In this document: piece after piece, positions 27,639 through 37,503 of the stretch
Position numbering within the stretch: the stretch's first letter is position 1
Layout: each line of letters starts with the position of its first letter
Source: CAVORD01 sp963698535
GTDB taxonomy: Bacteria; Bacteroidota; Bacteroidia; Bacteroidales; VadinHA17
Direction of reading: 5' to 3'
NCBI GenBank assembly: GCA_963698535.1
Contig: CAVORD010000001.1
Location: forward strand, 1,240,001 to 1,304,000
Length of the DNA: 64,000 bases
The notes under the pieces: model-generated
What the model saw: the letters and a program-made list of their open reading frames with translations, nothing else
Database searches by the model: none
Told to the model about the DNA's origin: nothing
Translations under genes and position numbers: made by a program

Positions 27639-29805
27639 ATGAAATACGCACTGCGAATTCTGACATTAATAACAGCTACTCTGGTTTTTTCCGGTACAAT
27701 GGCTGGACAACGAGCAAACTTTTCAACCAATGATGGACTGACACTCGGGTTCGGTCTGGGCGGTTCGTATCATAGTTCCGATATTGCCAACAGTTTAGGT
27801 GTCGGATTCGATTTCACTTTCGGTTCACATCTTTATAAGAGAGACGAAGCTTTCCTTGCCGTAGACTGGAAGTTCCGCTTCCTTGCAGCAGAGAACATAG
27901 CGTATGATCATCGCGAAAACCTCGACGGCACATTCAGCAACAATAAGCTCAGTGTCTTCAACTATGATATTGAAATTGGGCTTACGCTTAACAGGTTGCG
28001 TGAAAGAACAAGGATAGTAGTAACGGGATTTGCCGGTCCCGGGATAACCCATGGTCGTTCATATTCAGACCTTCTCGATGCAGGGGGCAGCCCCTATGAC
28101 TTTACTCCTATCGATCCCGGCAAACCACGTAGCGAGGTAAAAGCAGACCTTATCGCCCTGTCCGACGGTGAGTTTGAAACACAGGTTGTTAACAAAGCAG
28201 CCCTGCTACCTACTGCAGGAATATATATAGGCTATCAGTTTTCAAGAAGTTTCTCAATGGGCATTGAGCACAAGACAAACTTCTCCCTCAGCGAAAAAAA
28301 TGGTGCCTTTGGAATTGATATGGACAATAAGATCATCAGCGGATCTAAGATGGATAAGATCCATTATACCACACTGGGTTTTAAATGGATACTTGGCGGC
28401 GGCGGTGGCTATTCCCGGGGGGGAGCACCTTATGAGACTACATACACACCCCCATATACCGGAAGAAGAGTTATTTCCGAACCACCGGTTACTCAGGAGA
28501 GACAGGTTGTCAGGATCGATCCTCCCGGACAACCACCGGTAACAACACAAACGGCAACCAGGCCACCAGTAACCAAACCGGCTGTTTCAACGCCAGTGCC
28601 ACCGGTGATTAAATTTATCAATCCGGCAACGCCCGTTACAGTCGACCGCAATGTTTTTCCATTAAGAGTTCAGACAACTAACGTTCGCACCTGGGATGAT
28701 GTAACTCTATTTGTTAACGGATCGGTAATTACAAATTTTTCACTCAGTCCGGATGGACTCGTAGCAACGAACATCGGATTAAAAGAAGGTGAAAACAGAA
28801 TTGAGGTAGCGGGACGAAACGATGCCGGACGCCGGTCAGAAAGTACTACTATTACTTACAGAAAAGCAACTCCTGCTACTCCGCCGGTAACGCAGTGACA
28901 CCACCTGTAACCACGGTAACCACTCCGCCGGTGACGACAGTAACACCTCCTGTAACAACGGTAACCACTCCTCCGGTAACGACAGTGACACCACCAGTAA
29001 CAACGGTAACCACTCCGCCGGTGACGACAGTAACACCTCCTGTAACAACGGTAACCACTCCTCCGGTAACGACAGTGACACCACCAGTAACAACGGTAAC
29101 CACTCCTCCGGTGACGACAGTGACACCACCTGTAACAACGGTAACCACTCCGCCGGTGACGACAGTGACACCACCTGTAACCACAGTAACCACTCCTCCG
29201 GTAACGACAGTGACACCACCTGTAACAACGGTAACCACTCCTCCGGTGACGACAGTGACACCACCTGTAACAACGGTAACCACTCCTCCGGTGACGACAG
29301 TACACCTCCTGTAACAACGGTAACCACTCCTCCGGTGACGACGGTGACACCACCTGTAACAACGGTAACCACTCCGCCGGTGACGACAGTTACACCTCCT
29401 GTAACGACGGTAACCACTCCGCCGGTAACAGTTGTTGAGGATAAAGCATGTGGGCCAAGAATTAATCCGGGGAACTCTGCATGGCAGTTCTGTCTGGTAA
29501 CACCGTCGGGAACATACAACAGGGATAACCTGACAAACAGCAGCTTCAGTTACTCCGGTGCGGCAAGCAGTCTCTTTTTTATGCCGATAGCAGGAGGTGG
29601 TGATGTTATTGTGAATGGTAAACCATACCCGATAAGATCAGGTCAATACTACCTCTTTACAGGTAGTCTCACTGTAAGTGTAAGTACAAAGAATCCGGGA
29701 TCCATGGGTCATTGGTCTGTTTGCATAACAACCGACAGAGCGCCGCTCTCAGGAAATGGCAACAACAGACCACAGAGTCCTTGTGAAACAGGTGAGAAAA
29801 GATAG
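27639..29805 (+). CDS. Outer-membrane barrel protein with 12-copy Pro/Val/Thr repeat (frameshifted twice)
   Basis: One gene read in three frames: 27639 to about 28890, 28895-29314 and about 29315-29805; about 722 residues in total. Signal peptide (1-23), then an apparent beta-barrel (about 30-255, ending TTLGFKWILGGGGG), a proline-rich linker, and an Ig-like segment (about 320-415, PVTVDRNVFPLRVQTTNV, EGENRIEVAGRND). Then come 12 copies of a 15-residue unit VTTVTTPPVTTVTPP, and an unrecognised C-terminal domain with three cysteines (AWQFCLVTPSGTYN, WSVCITT). Two single-base losses cause the breaks: CGCAGTGACACC near 28891 lacks the A of CGACAGTGACACC, and ACAGTACACC near 29311 lacks a G. Both are inside the repeat, where slippage or misassembly is easy. 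Confidence 0.72.
28883..29431 (+). repeat. 45-bp coding tandem repeat, about 12 copies
   Basis: Units of 45 bp beginning GTAACAACGGTAACCACTCC and ending with GACAGTGACACCACCT. The CCACTC marker recurs every 45 bp from 28919 to about 29413, except for one 44-bp step after 29279. Variation between units is almost all at third codon positions, so the peptide VTTVTTPPVTTVTPP is kept. Long open frames on the opposite strand here are by-products of the repeat. Confidence 0.93.
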
Positions 29806-29846
29806 CAGGCCAGTCTCTGACTAACCTGCCGTTCATTATTTTTTAT
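29805..29846 (+). terminator. Probable terminator between convergent genes
   Basis: GCAGG (29805) pairs with CCTGC (29825-29829), with an inner AGTC-TCT-GACT helix, and a T-rich tract follows near 29839. It lies between the repeat-protein gene and the convergent Tricorn gene, whose last codons overlap the T tract. Confidence 0.5.
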
Positions 29847-32800
29847 AGTCAAATGCCTTAACCGGATATTGTGGAACAGGTGGTTTCGTTACCGGTTGTT
29901 CCTTCATTAGCATCCGCAGGTGCTCGATAGCTTTTTCAAGCTGTGTATCTCTGCCATTGAAGGTTTCAAAAGGGAGGTTGTCTACCACAATGTCAGGTTC
30001 AACACCCCACCCCTCGATCAGCCATTCGCCATCGGGTGAGTATACTCCCGTTTCGGCTGCTGTGGCAACTCCATTATCAACCAGCAGGTTACTTTGCGAC
30101 AACCATACTTCTCCTCCCCAGGTACGGACACCTATTACTTTCCCCAACCCGAGTCTCCTGAATCCTTCAGCGAAAGCTTCTCCATCGGATGCGGTGTTCT
30201 GGTCTACCAGCACAACCATATGTCCTGTAAAGGCGAATTGCATACTGGGTGTTGCCGATCCCAGTCTGGGTGCCCAGTAGAACCAGGCTTTGCGCATAAG
30301 CTTCTCAAGCACCCAGCTATCGATGTTACCACCCCTGTTATGCCTCATATCAAGTATAAGCCCCTCTTTCCCTATTGCGGGATAAAAGTTCTCTACAAAA
30401 TCGTCATAATCGGACCCACCCATTGCTCTTAAATGGAGATATCCGATCCTGTTATCCGAAACCTTTTCAACATTTAACCGTCGGGTATATTCCCACTCGC
30501 TGTATCGAAGGTTCGAAAAGGCAGAAGCAGATATTGGTTTGACGATCTCATCGATCATCTTTCCATCTTTAGTCCTGACCTTAAGCCGTACCTGCATATC
30601 GGCCTTATTTGCGAGTAACTGACCAATATTGGTTACATCCAGGGCCCTGACGCCGTTAACTTCCGTAATAATATCCCCTTCGCTAATATTTGATCCGGGG
30701 CGGGCAAGGGGTGCCAGTTGTGAGGGGAAGTCAGGATCGCTCCTGAATATATGATCAATTACAAATCCGCCTTTCTCTTCGCTTCGTGTCAATATTGCTC
30801 CAAGGTATCCGTTCGCTACTGTATCGGATGAAACTCTGAGGTCACCACCACGGACAAACATGTGGAGGGCTGACAATTCAGATATCATTTGAGCGAGCAG
30901 GTCATTAAGCTCATAACGGTCAGTAACGCGCTCAACCAATGGAGAATAGACATCATACACCGACTGCCAGTCAACGCCATGCATATTCCTGTCGTAAAAA
31001 TAGTCGCGTTCCATTCTCCAGGCATCATTGAACATCTGCTTCCAGTCCTCAACAGGATCGACTGTGAATACCCACTTTTTCATATCCACTGAGTTCTTTT
31101 TAATATCCGGTTTCGTTCCGTCTGCCTTGGTAACAACAATACCGTTTCTGTCCCTTATCAATATCTTGCTGCCATCGCCTGAAATGGTAAATGAGCTGAT
31201 ACTGCTGGCTATGCTAACTGCTTCATTATTACGGGCATTTGTCATCTTAAGAGCAAAGAGGTTGCTGGTACGATCGGATGTGCTTCTCTCCGACCAGTAG
31301 ATCCATCCTTTTCCGATTCTGAAGGTGCCTATATTGGCTGCTTTCACAGGCACTTCATACAACTCGGCACCAACTCCGATAAGGCTTACCGGGGCTTCCG
31401 CCACTTCCGTCCGGGGTTTACCTTTCGCTACGGGGGCAACAGCTGCTGATACTGGCTTCACAGAATCAACAGTGATCCTGTTCAGTTCGTTTGCTTCAGA
31501 AAACGGAAACTTAGCCGATTTATCAAGTGCCACGGCATATATCATTTCGGTTTTATCGTAATATGGTTCCGGCTGCCTGCTTCCCCATGGGCTTGCCACC
31601 ACTGTCCTGAACGTCCTGGGAGAGATAAAATAGAGCCATTTACCGTCTCTGCTGAAGATCGGATCGTAACTGTCGAACCTGTCGCTGGTCACCTGGTATG
31701 ACTTCCCGTCTCTGGTATCATAGATCCGCAGGTATCTCATCTGGTTTTCAGCCACGTCTCCATATGCAATTAGACGACTGTCCGGTGACCAGGCAAAAGG
31801 GCCGGAGAAACCAAAATTATTCTGAGCTATAGTGACAACCTTACCGGTGCTTTTCGAATATAGTGCCAGCCTGTTATCCTTCTCACTAAAGACTATAAAG
31901 TTGCCATCCGGTGAAGGAGAGAATGATTCAATAAGATTCTTCGACCCTTTCGTTACCTGCACTGGGCCTTTAAAGCCGTACTGGTCCGACTTCCATATTT
32001 CAAACTCCCCCGACTCATCGGAGAGCATAACTATTTCATTATCTGCCCCTGATGAGGTAGCATCTTTATATCTTATTCCATACTTACGTGTCACTTCCGA
32101 CCACCTGTATCCGTCGACCGGAGCAGAGAAAACGCGTCCTCTGGCAGTCAAAATAACACTCTCTCCGTTATGTGAAAGATCTACTGATGATATCTTAGAT
32201 TTCGGGTCGTTAATCCATCTGGTATGCCTCTGTTCAAAATCGGATATTATAGCCACATCAAGCTTTTCCAACTTTCCTGTTGCTATCTCATACAGCATAA
32301 TATCGGCACCCTGTCTGCAAACAATCTTATCTCCTGAAATATCTGCATCATCAAGATCCAACCGCTTTTCATATGTATGCTGTTTTAGTCCGGAGCCGTT
32401 TTTATCCATTGACCAGATGTTCATCACCCCGTCGCGGTCGGAAAGAAAGTAGATCCTGTTATTATAAAACAGTGGATTTTTGCTTGTCCCGGGGTAGTCT
32501 CCCGTTAGCGGCACTGCCTCACTCTTACCGTCAAATTTCCATAATGACTGAGCTGTTCCTCCCTTATACCTTTTTGTGTGGCTTCCCTGAAACCTTAACC
32601 GGGTAAAGAACAGTTCGCCCTCAGGAGAATAGGTACCCTGATCAGCCTGTGAAAGGGGTACGATCTCTGATTTGCCATCGGAAGGGTTGAGTTTCAGAAG
32701 CTGAGCATTTGGAATGGTCGAGAAGGCCGTAGTTGAATAGAGAATTTTTCCGTCGGGAGTCCATTGATACACTATCGGGCTACCCTCTTCGAACGTAAGG

Positions 32801-33105
32801 CGCCTCGGAGCACCACCCTTCAGGGGCATGACGTACACCTCCGACGGGCCATCATACTGACCCACAAATGCCAGCCAATTACCATCGGGAGAGATTGATG
32901 GATGGGATTCCAGTCCCAGGTTGGTAGTAATTCTCAGGGGTATTCGGGTTGTGATATCCATACTCCAGAGATCTCCTTCTGCGGTAAAAACCACTGTATT
33001 ATTATTAATAGCAGGAAACCTGTAATAACCTTTTTGCTGTGCGGCAGCATTAAAGATAAAAAGCAAAAGAAGGGAAAGGAGTAAAATAGATCTCGCTGGT
33101 TTCAT
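29836..33105 (-). CDS. Tricorn-type S41 protease
   Basis: 1089 residues, the usual length for a bacterial Tricorn homolog. Signal peptide (1-22, FNAAAQQ) puts it in the periplasm. Two PD40/WD40-like propellers follow (about 25-300 and 300-640; repeated SPDGNWLAFVG, SPDGNFIVFSE, SRDGKWLYFIS). Next are the C1 helical domain, a PDZ domain (about 765-850, GSNISEGDIITEVNGV) and the tail-specific protease domain. The latter carries YLHLRAMGGSDYDDF, LILDMRHNRGGNID and the nucleophile motif NTASDGEAFAEGF. The family degrades oligopeptides. It is monocistronic and convergent with the repeat-protein gene. Confidence 0.92.
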   Translation of the reverse strand: MKPARSILLLSLLLLFIFNAAAQQKGYYRFPAINNNTVVFTAEGDLWSMDITTRIPLRITTNLGLESHPSISPDGNWLAFVGQYDGPSEVYVMPLKGGAPRRLTFEEGSPIVYQWTPDGKILYSTTAFSTIPNAQLLKLNPSDGKSEIVPLSQADQGTYSPEGELFFTRLRFQGSHTKRYKGGTAQSLWKFDGKSEAVPLTGDYPGTSKNPLFYNNRIYFLSDRDGVMNIWSMDKNGSGLKQHTYEKRLDLDDADISGDKIVCRQGADIMLYEIATGKLEKLDVAIISDFEQRHTRWINDPKSKISSVDLSHNGESVILTARGRVFSAPVDGYRWSEVTRKYGIRYKDATSSGADNEIVMLSDESGEFEIWKSDQYGFKGPVQVTKGSKNLIESFSPSPDGNFIVFSEKDNRLALYSKSTGKVVTIAQNNFGFSGPFAWSPDSRLIAYGDVAENQMRYLRIYDTRDGKSYQVTSDRFDSYDPIFSRDGKWLYFISPRTFRTVVASPWGSRQPEPYYDKTEMIYAVALDKSAKFPFSEANELNRITVDSVKPVSAAVAPVAKGKPRTEVAEAPVSLIGVGAELYEVPVKAANIGTFRIGKGWIYWSERSTSDRTSNLFALKMTNARNNEAVSIASSISSFTISGDGSKILIRDRNGIVVTKADGTKPDIKKNSVDMKKWVFTVDPVEDWKQMFNDAWRMERDYFYDRNMHGVDWQSVYDVYSPLVERVTDRYELNDLLAQMISELSALHMFVRGGDLRVSSDTVANGYLGAILTRSEEKGGFVIDHIFRSDPDFPSQLAPLARPGSNISEGDIITEVNGVRALDVTNIGQLLANKADMQVRLKVRTKDGKMIDEIVKPISASAFSNLRYSEWEYTRRLNVEKVSDNRIGYLHLRAMGGSDYDDFVENFYPAIGKEGLILDMRHNRGGNIDSWVLEKLMRKAWFYWAPRLGSATPSMQFAFTGHMVVLVDQNTASDGEAFAEGFRRLGLGKVIGVRTWGGEVWLSQSNLLVDNGVATAAETGVYSPDGEWLIEGWGVEPDIVVDNLPFETFNGRDTQLEKAIEHLRMLMKEQPVTKPPVPQYPVKAFDYKK

Positions 33106-33223
33106 GGGTCAGAATTTTAGTAGGTATAACAGATCAATTATCTATAAAACTGAATTTGAATCCTAATGTAATAAAAGTAAACGACTTGCCTTACCCCGGT
33201 TAAAGAGTTAACTATTATTAACT

Positions 33224-34492
33224 TCAGATCTGACTTCTACCCCTGCGGGCCCACTCCATAACTTCTGCCGGTGGCCTGTTCTGAAGCAGCAGGCTCTTCA
33301 TCCGTTCCATGTATGGCTCAATATGGTTATAGAAATACTTAAACCCTTCACACAGAGCATTCAAATTAGCCTCTCCAGCGGGAGAGGTAAGGAATCTGTG
33401 CTTAGGACATTCCCCTCTGCATGCGAAATAAAATCTGCAACTCAGGCAATAACGCGGCAGGGTATTCCGCTTGTCAAGACCGAACTTGACCTGTCCCGGG
33501 TCTTTAACCAACAGACAGAGTTCTTTTTCAGTAATATTCCCGAGCCTGTATTCCGGATAAACGAAATGGTCGCATGAATAGACATCACCGTTATGTTCAA
33601 CAGCAAGTGCATCTCCGCATGTTTCGGCATAAATGCATAACCCCGGATTAACGCCAACCCACTGGGCCAATGCCAGGTCAAAATGTTGTACAAAAATATT
33701 TCCAACATCGGTCAGAACCCACTCGTCAAAAATATCGGTCAGAAACTTACCATATCCCAGTGGTGAGACACTCCATGGGGCGATGGAGGCACCTTTGGTA
33801 CCCGGAGCAGCAATGACAGGTCGTGAACCGCCATTTGCATCAATAGTATATTCAACAACGGGCATGAATTGCATAAACTTACTACCTGTCTGTTTAAGGA
33901 ACCTGTAAACATCCGTTCCTCTTCCCTCACTTTTGCTATTGACCACACTCAGAGTGTTAAACTCCACCCTGTGCTTCCTGATCATTTCAATTCCGGCAAT
34001 AACCCTGGAGAAAGTTGGTTTCCCTGCTTTATTAATTCTGTAAGCATTATGTATATCCTCAGGGCCATCAATGGAAATGCCGATAAGAAAATCGTTGTCG
34101 TGGAAGAATTTGCACCATTCATTGTTTAGAAGAGTACCGTTAGTCTGGAGAGAGTTGACGACTCTCTTACCCCCGCAATATTTCTTTTGCAGAGCCAGTG
34201 CTTTTTGGTAAAACCCAATACCAGCAAGAAGAGGCTCTCCTCCGTGCCAGACAAATGGGACTTCCGGGCTGCTGTTACCTTCCAGATATTGCTTTGTCAC
34301 CTTTTCAAGAAGTTCAGGACTCATAACTGATTTCCTGGACTCATATATTGTCTGACCTTTGTCGAGGTAATAGCAATAGACGCAATCGAGATTACATTCG
34401 GAACCAATTGGTTTTATCATACAGGAGAAAACAGGAGCAGCCTGGCTCTTAACTGCTTCACTGAATGTTATGTACGGTTTACCCTTATTCAC
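33224..34492 (-). CDS. Anaerobic sulfatase-maturating radical SAM enzyme (anSME)
   Basis: 422 residues. The radical SAM cluster motif is CNLDCVYCYY (about 34-43), followed by the WHGGEPLL strand and the QTNGTLLN and ISIDGPEDIHN motifs characteristic of anSME/ChuR. The C-terminal SPASM domain binds two auxiliary [4Fe-4S] clusters (CIYAETCGDALAVEHNGDVY, CLSCRFYFACRGECPKHR). The enzyme converts a serine or cysteine in the sulfatase active site to formylglycine without oxygen. Three sulfatases with serine in that place follow in the window, so it is very probably their maturase. It is cytosolic and divergent from the kelch regulator. Confidence 0.92.
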   Translation of the reverse strand: MNKGKPYITFSEAVKSQAAPVFSCMIKPIGSECNLDCVYCYYLDKGQTIYESRKSVMSPELLEKVTKQYLEGNSSPEVPFVWHGGEPLLAGIGFYQKALALQKKYCGGKRVVNSLQTNGTLLNNEWCKFFHDNDFLIGISIDGPEDIHNAYRINKAGKPTFSRVIAGIEMIRKHRVEFNTLSVVNSKSEGRGTDVYRFLKQTGSKFMQFMPVVEYTIDANGGSRPVIAAPGTKGASIAPWSVSPLGYGKFLTDIFDEWVLTDVGNIFVQHFDLALAQWVGVNPGLCIYAETCGDALAVEHNGDVYSCDHFVYPEYRLGNITEKELCLLVKDPGQVKFGLDKRNTLPRYCLSCRFYFACRGECPKHRFLTSPAGEANLNALCEGFKYFYNHIEPYMERMKSLLLQNRPPAEVMEWARRGRSQI

Positions 34493-34892
34493 GATGCCCT
34501 TTCTTCTGTTCGTTAACCGGTTTTATCCTTTTTGCTGATAACGGAAAATGATTAAATCAAAGTTAAATTGTTTTTTGAATGTTTTTTCATTCAAGACCTT
34601 TTTTGGTTAAAGCATCATATTTATGAAAAATAATTCCTTCGTTTACATGATAAGATTGTGATTAATTGGTTCTGCTGCAAAAGTTGAAGTGATTTTAAAC
34701 CGAACCATAATGTTGGACAACATTACCAATGGCAAGCATATGCCTCTTTTACTGACTGTTATCGTCGATAAAGTTTTCAATGAATATCTTTTTATTGCTT
34801 CAATTGGATAATATTCAAAATTTGATTTCAAAAACCTATATTTATATCCTTGTTTCCACTTCCAGAAGTAAGTGAGCTGAACGGTGATCAAA
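34493..34892. promoter_or_regulatory. Divergent regulatory region with two inverted repeats
   Basis: About 400 bp with no supportable gene between the divergent maturase and kelch-regulator genes. TTGAATG-TTTTTT-CATTCAA at 34575-34594 is a terminator-like hairpin with T tracts on both sides. TAATGTTG-GA-CAACATTA at 34708-34725 is a perfect 8+8 inverted repeat with a 2-bp spacer, the classic look of an operator for a dimeric regulator. No exact TAnnTTTG box was found. Confidence 0.5.
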
Positions 34893-37472
34893 ATGAAAGC
34901 AAAACTGACAAGAAATATCTATTTTATATTACTGCAGTTCGCTGTATTCTTTCTTCTATTTATTAATACAGAAATCGCTTCTTCTCAGATCTATGGCCTC
35001 AAATTTCAAAGTCATGATGTTGTATTGGACAAACGTACAGAACTGGATCTGTCTCCCTCCGATTTTTTAAATTTCCATAAGGAGTTCGAGATGTCTTTTG
35101 ATTACAATATTTATCTCTCAACTCCAAATGTATATTCAGGTTTATTTGGCTATATTTTTAGGATAATTTCCATCGATGGCAAAAATATTGACCTCGTAAC
35201 TTCTTCTCTTCCAACCAGATCTTTACATTTGATAATAGGCAGTTCTGATTCACTCATTAATCTGGGTTCAATAGATAACGCCCTTGATGGCTGGGTAAAT
35301 TTGCGGGTTAAATTCATTTTGAACGAAGACAAACTGGTTTTTTATACTCCCGATTCATTCTATACAATTGAAAACATAGGATTAAAGAAGAATGATTCGT
35401 TCAAAATACTCTTTGGTGCCAACAATTATGGAAACTTCAAAACTTCTGATGTCCCTTCGATGAACATAAAAGATATCCGGATATCTGAAGATGGGGTTCT
35501 CAGATATCACTGGCCACTGGATGAGGAGCAGGGAAGCAAAGCAGAAAGCAGACTGGATAATGCAGATGCACTAGTAAAGAATCCTGTATGGGTAAAACAC
35601 TATCACAGCAGTTGGGAAGACAGATTCAAAAAAGAGATAAAAGGACAGGTACTTATTGCCTCTGACAGCGACAGTGGAAGATTATTTTTTATTGGGGACA
35701 ATGAGCTGCTAATTTATTCCGCATCAGACAACTTGGTTGAGTCAGTAAAATATAGTGATAAGACAATTTCAATAAACAACAACTTCAACTCTGTTTATAA
35801 TACTCTGGATAATAAGATTTACTGTTATACTGTGAATGAAAAGGTATTTTATTGTCTTGATGTTTCATCCGGGAAATGGAACGAAATTAAGGCCATTTCA
35901 AATTCAGAAACCTTCTACAGACATTACAACAGTTATTTTAACCCTGATGAAAATGCAATCTACATTTTCGGTGGTTATGGACAGTATATGTATCATAATG
36001 AAATACTAAGACTGGATTTGACCAAAAGAGAATGGCAGGAGATAACTGGAAATGACAGCATATTCTATCCAAGGTATCTGGCGGGACTTGGATCACTGAA
36101 TGATACAATCTTTATTTTAGGAGGATACGGGAGTACAAAGGGCAGCCAGTTAGTTAATCCGCATAGTTTTTTCGATTTAATCGGGTATTCAATAAAAGAC
36201 AGAGTGCTTTTCCGAAAATTTGAGATACCCCGGATATATGATGATATGTGTGTTGGCAGCGGTTTGTGGATCAATGGTGAAAACCGTGATTTTTATGCAC
36301 TCGTATACGAAAAGATAAAGTTTGAAAGCACCCTCCAACTAATAAAAGGAAATCTTGCAAGGCCAGATGTTGAGTTTGTGGGGGATAAGATTCCATACAG
36401 GTTTTATGATATCCGATCTAATGCCAGTCTGTTTTATTTCAGTACTCAAAAAAAGCTTTTTGCCTATACTTCTTTCGTAACCGATTCATTAACAACACAG
36501 ATCAGTATTTACTCAATTGGTAGTCCCCCTTCAATCAGTAGCCTCGAATCTTTGAGTGTCAATAACAGCAGGAACATTCTGATGATTATAATTGCAGGTA
36601 CACTGTTAATTTTCTTGGTTATCATTTCCCTTTACGCCTTTAGAATGGGATGGATCACGAAAAAGACAAAACAGGAAGTCAAGCCTGTTGAATCGGCAAT
36701 TGGGAATAAGATTGGATATGCTGTCGGGGGAAAACCGCTCGAAAGACAGAATTATCAGATAGTTTTATTTGGCGGATTTCAGGTATATAACCTTAATAAT
36801 GTCGATATTACGAATAAGTTTTCTCCTCTGTTGAAGGAACTTTTTCTTCTGATCTTTTTGTTTACCTATAAGAATAATAAAGGAATTACATCTGATAAGA
36901 TATCGGAATACCTATGGTTTGGCAAGTCTACCTCAAGTGCAAGGAATAACAGGGCGGTGAATATTGCCAAATTAAAGACAATATTAAATGAAATTGGAGC
37001 GGTTGAGCTAACCAAGAAAACGGGGTACTGGAAAATAATATTCAATAACGACCTCGTTAAGAGTGATTACCATGAGTTTGTGGAAATCTCCGGTTCAAAG
37101 ACAAATCTTACAAAAGTAAATATCTGCAGGTTATTGGAAATTACCAGAAAGGGAGGTTTCCTGATCAATTCTAATTATGAGTGGCTTGATGATTTTAAAT
37201 CAGATATTTCAGATTCGATAGTCGACACATTGGTGACATTTGCCGAAAAATGTAACCTGGAAACGGAGGCGGAATTCATCATTCATCTTACTGATTGTAT
37301 TTTTAACTTCGATAAGGTGAATGAAGAGGCTATGATACTGAAATGTAAGGCAGAGTGCTTCCTGGGCAATCATAGTCTGGCAAAAATGACTTATGAGAAA
37401 TTTGTCAGGGAATATCAAAAAATTTATGGTGAGGAGTTTAAGAGACCATTTAACGAACTGACTAAATCATAG
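34893..37472 (+). CDS. Membrane-spanning LamG-like/kelch sensor with SARP-type winged helix
   Basis: 859 residues from the ATG at 34893 (a GTG lies 9 nt upstream). Order: signal peptide (about 1-32), a concanavalin/LamG-like domain (about 35-240, ending ISEDGVLRYHWPLDEEQ) and kelch-type blades (about 260-530: DENAIYIFGGYGQYMYHNEI, NDTIFILGGYGS). A single membrane helix follows (about 562-583). The cytoplasmic part has a SARP/OmpR-type winged helix (about 620-715: IVLFGGFQVYNLNNVDIT, KELFLLIFLFTYKNN, SARNNRAVNIAKLK) and a helical tail resembling a BTAD/TPR domain. It appears to be a one-component regulator that senses sugar outside and binds DNA inside. It sits between the sulfatase maturase and the glycosidase/sulfatase genes, its likely targets. 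Confidence 0.78.
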   Translation: MKAKLTRNIYFILLQFAVFFLLFINTEIASSQIYGLKFQSHDVVLDKRTELDLSPSDFLNFHKEFEMSFDYNIYLSTPNVYSGLFGYIFRIISIDGKNIDLVTSSLPTRSLHLIIGSSDSLINLGSIDNALDGWVNLRVKFILNEDKLVFYTPDSFYTIENIGLKKNDSFKILFGANNYGNFKTSDVPSMNIKDIRISEDGVLRYHWPLDEEQGSKAESRLDNADALVKNPVWVKHYHSSWEDRFKKEIKGQVLIASDSDSGRLFFIGDNELLIYSASDNLVESVKYSDKTISINNNFNSVYNTLDNKIYCYTVNEKVFYCLDVSSGKWNEIKAISNSETFYRHYNSYFNPDENAIYIFGGYGQYMYHNEILRLDLTKREWQEITGNDSIFYPRYLAGLGSLNDTIFILGGYGSTKGSQLVNPHSFFDLIGYSIKDRVLFRKFEIPRIYDDMCVGSGLWINGENRDFYALVYEKIKFESTLQLIKGNLARPDVEFVGDKIPYRFYDIRSNASLFYFSTQKKLFAYTSFVTDSLTTQISIYSIGSPPSISSLESLSVNNSRNILMIIIAGTLLIFLVIISLYAFRMGWITKKTKQEVKPVESAIGNKIGYAVGGKPLERQNYQIVLFGGFQVYNLNNVDITNKFSPLLKELFLLIFLFTYKNNKGITSDKISEYLWFGKSTSSARNNRAVNIAKLKTILNEIGAVELTKKTGYWKIIFNNDLVKSDYHEFVEISGSKTNLTKVNICRLLEITRKGGFLINSNYEWLDDFKSDISDSIVDTLVTFAEKCNLETEAEFIIHLTDCIFNFDKVNEEAMILKCKAECFLGNHSLAKMTYEKFVREYQKIYGEEFKRPFNELTKS

Positions 37473-37503
37473 GCTATTATTGACCTGGTTAAACTGCAGA
37501 CAG

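Noticed and set aside
28883..29431. Possible CRISPR array
   Set aside because: The 45-bp units are contiguous, with no unique spacers, and encode a conserved peptide inside a gene.
28836..29519. Long open frames on the minus strand across the PVTT array (VTGGVTVV-type and WLPLLQVV-type proteins)
   Set aside because: They exist only because the 45-bp repeat has no stops in several frames; there is no start context, no homology, and the plus-strand frame is joined to real domains on both sides.
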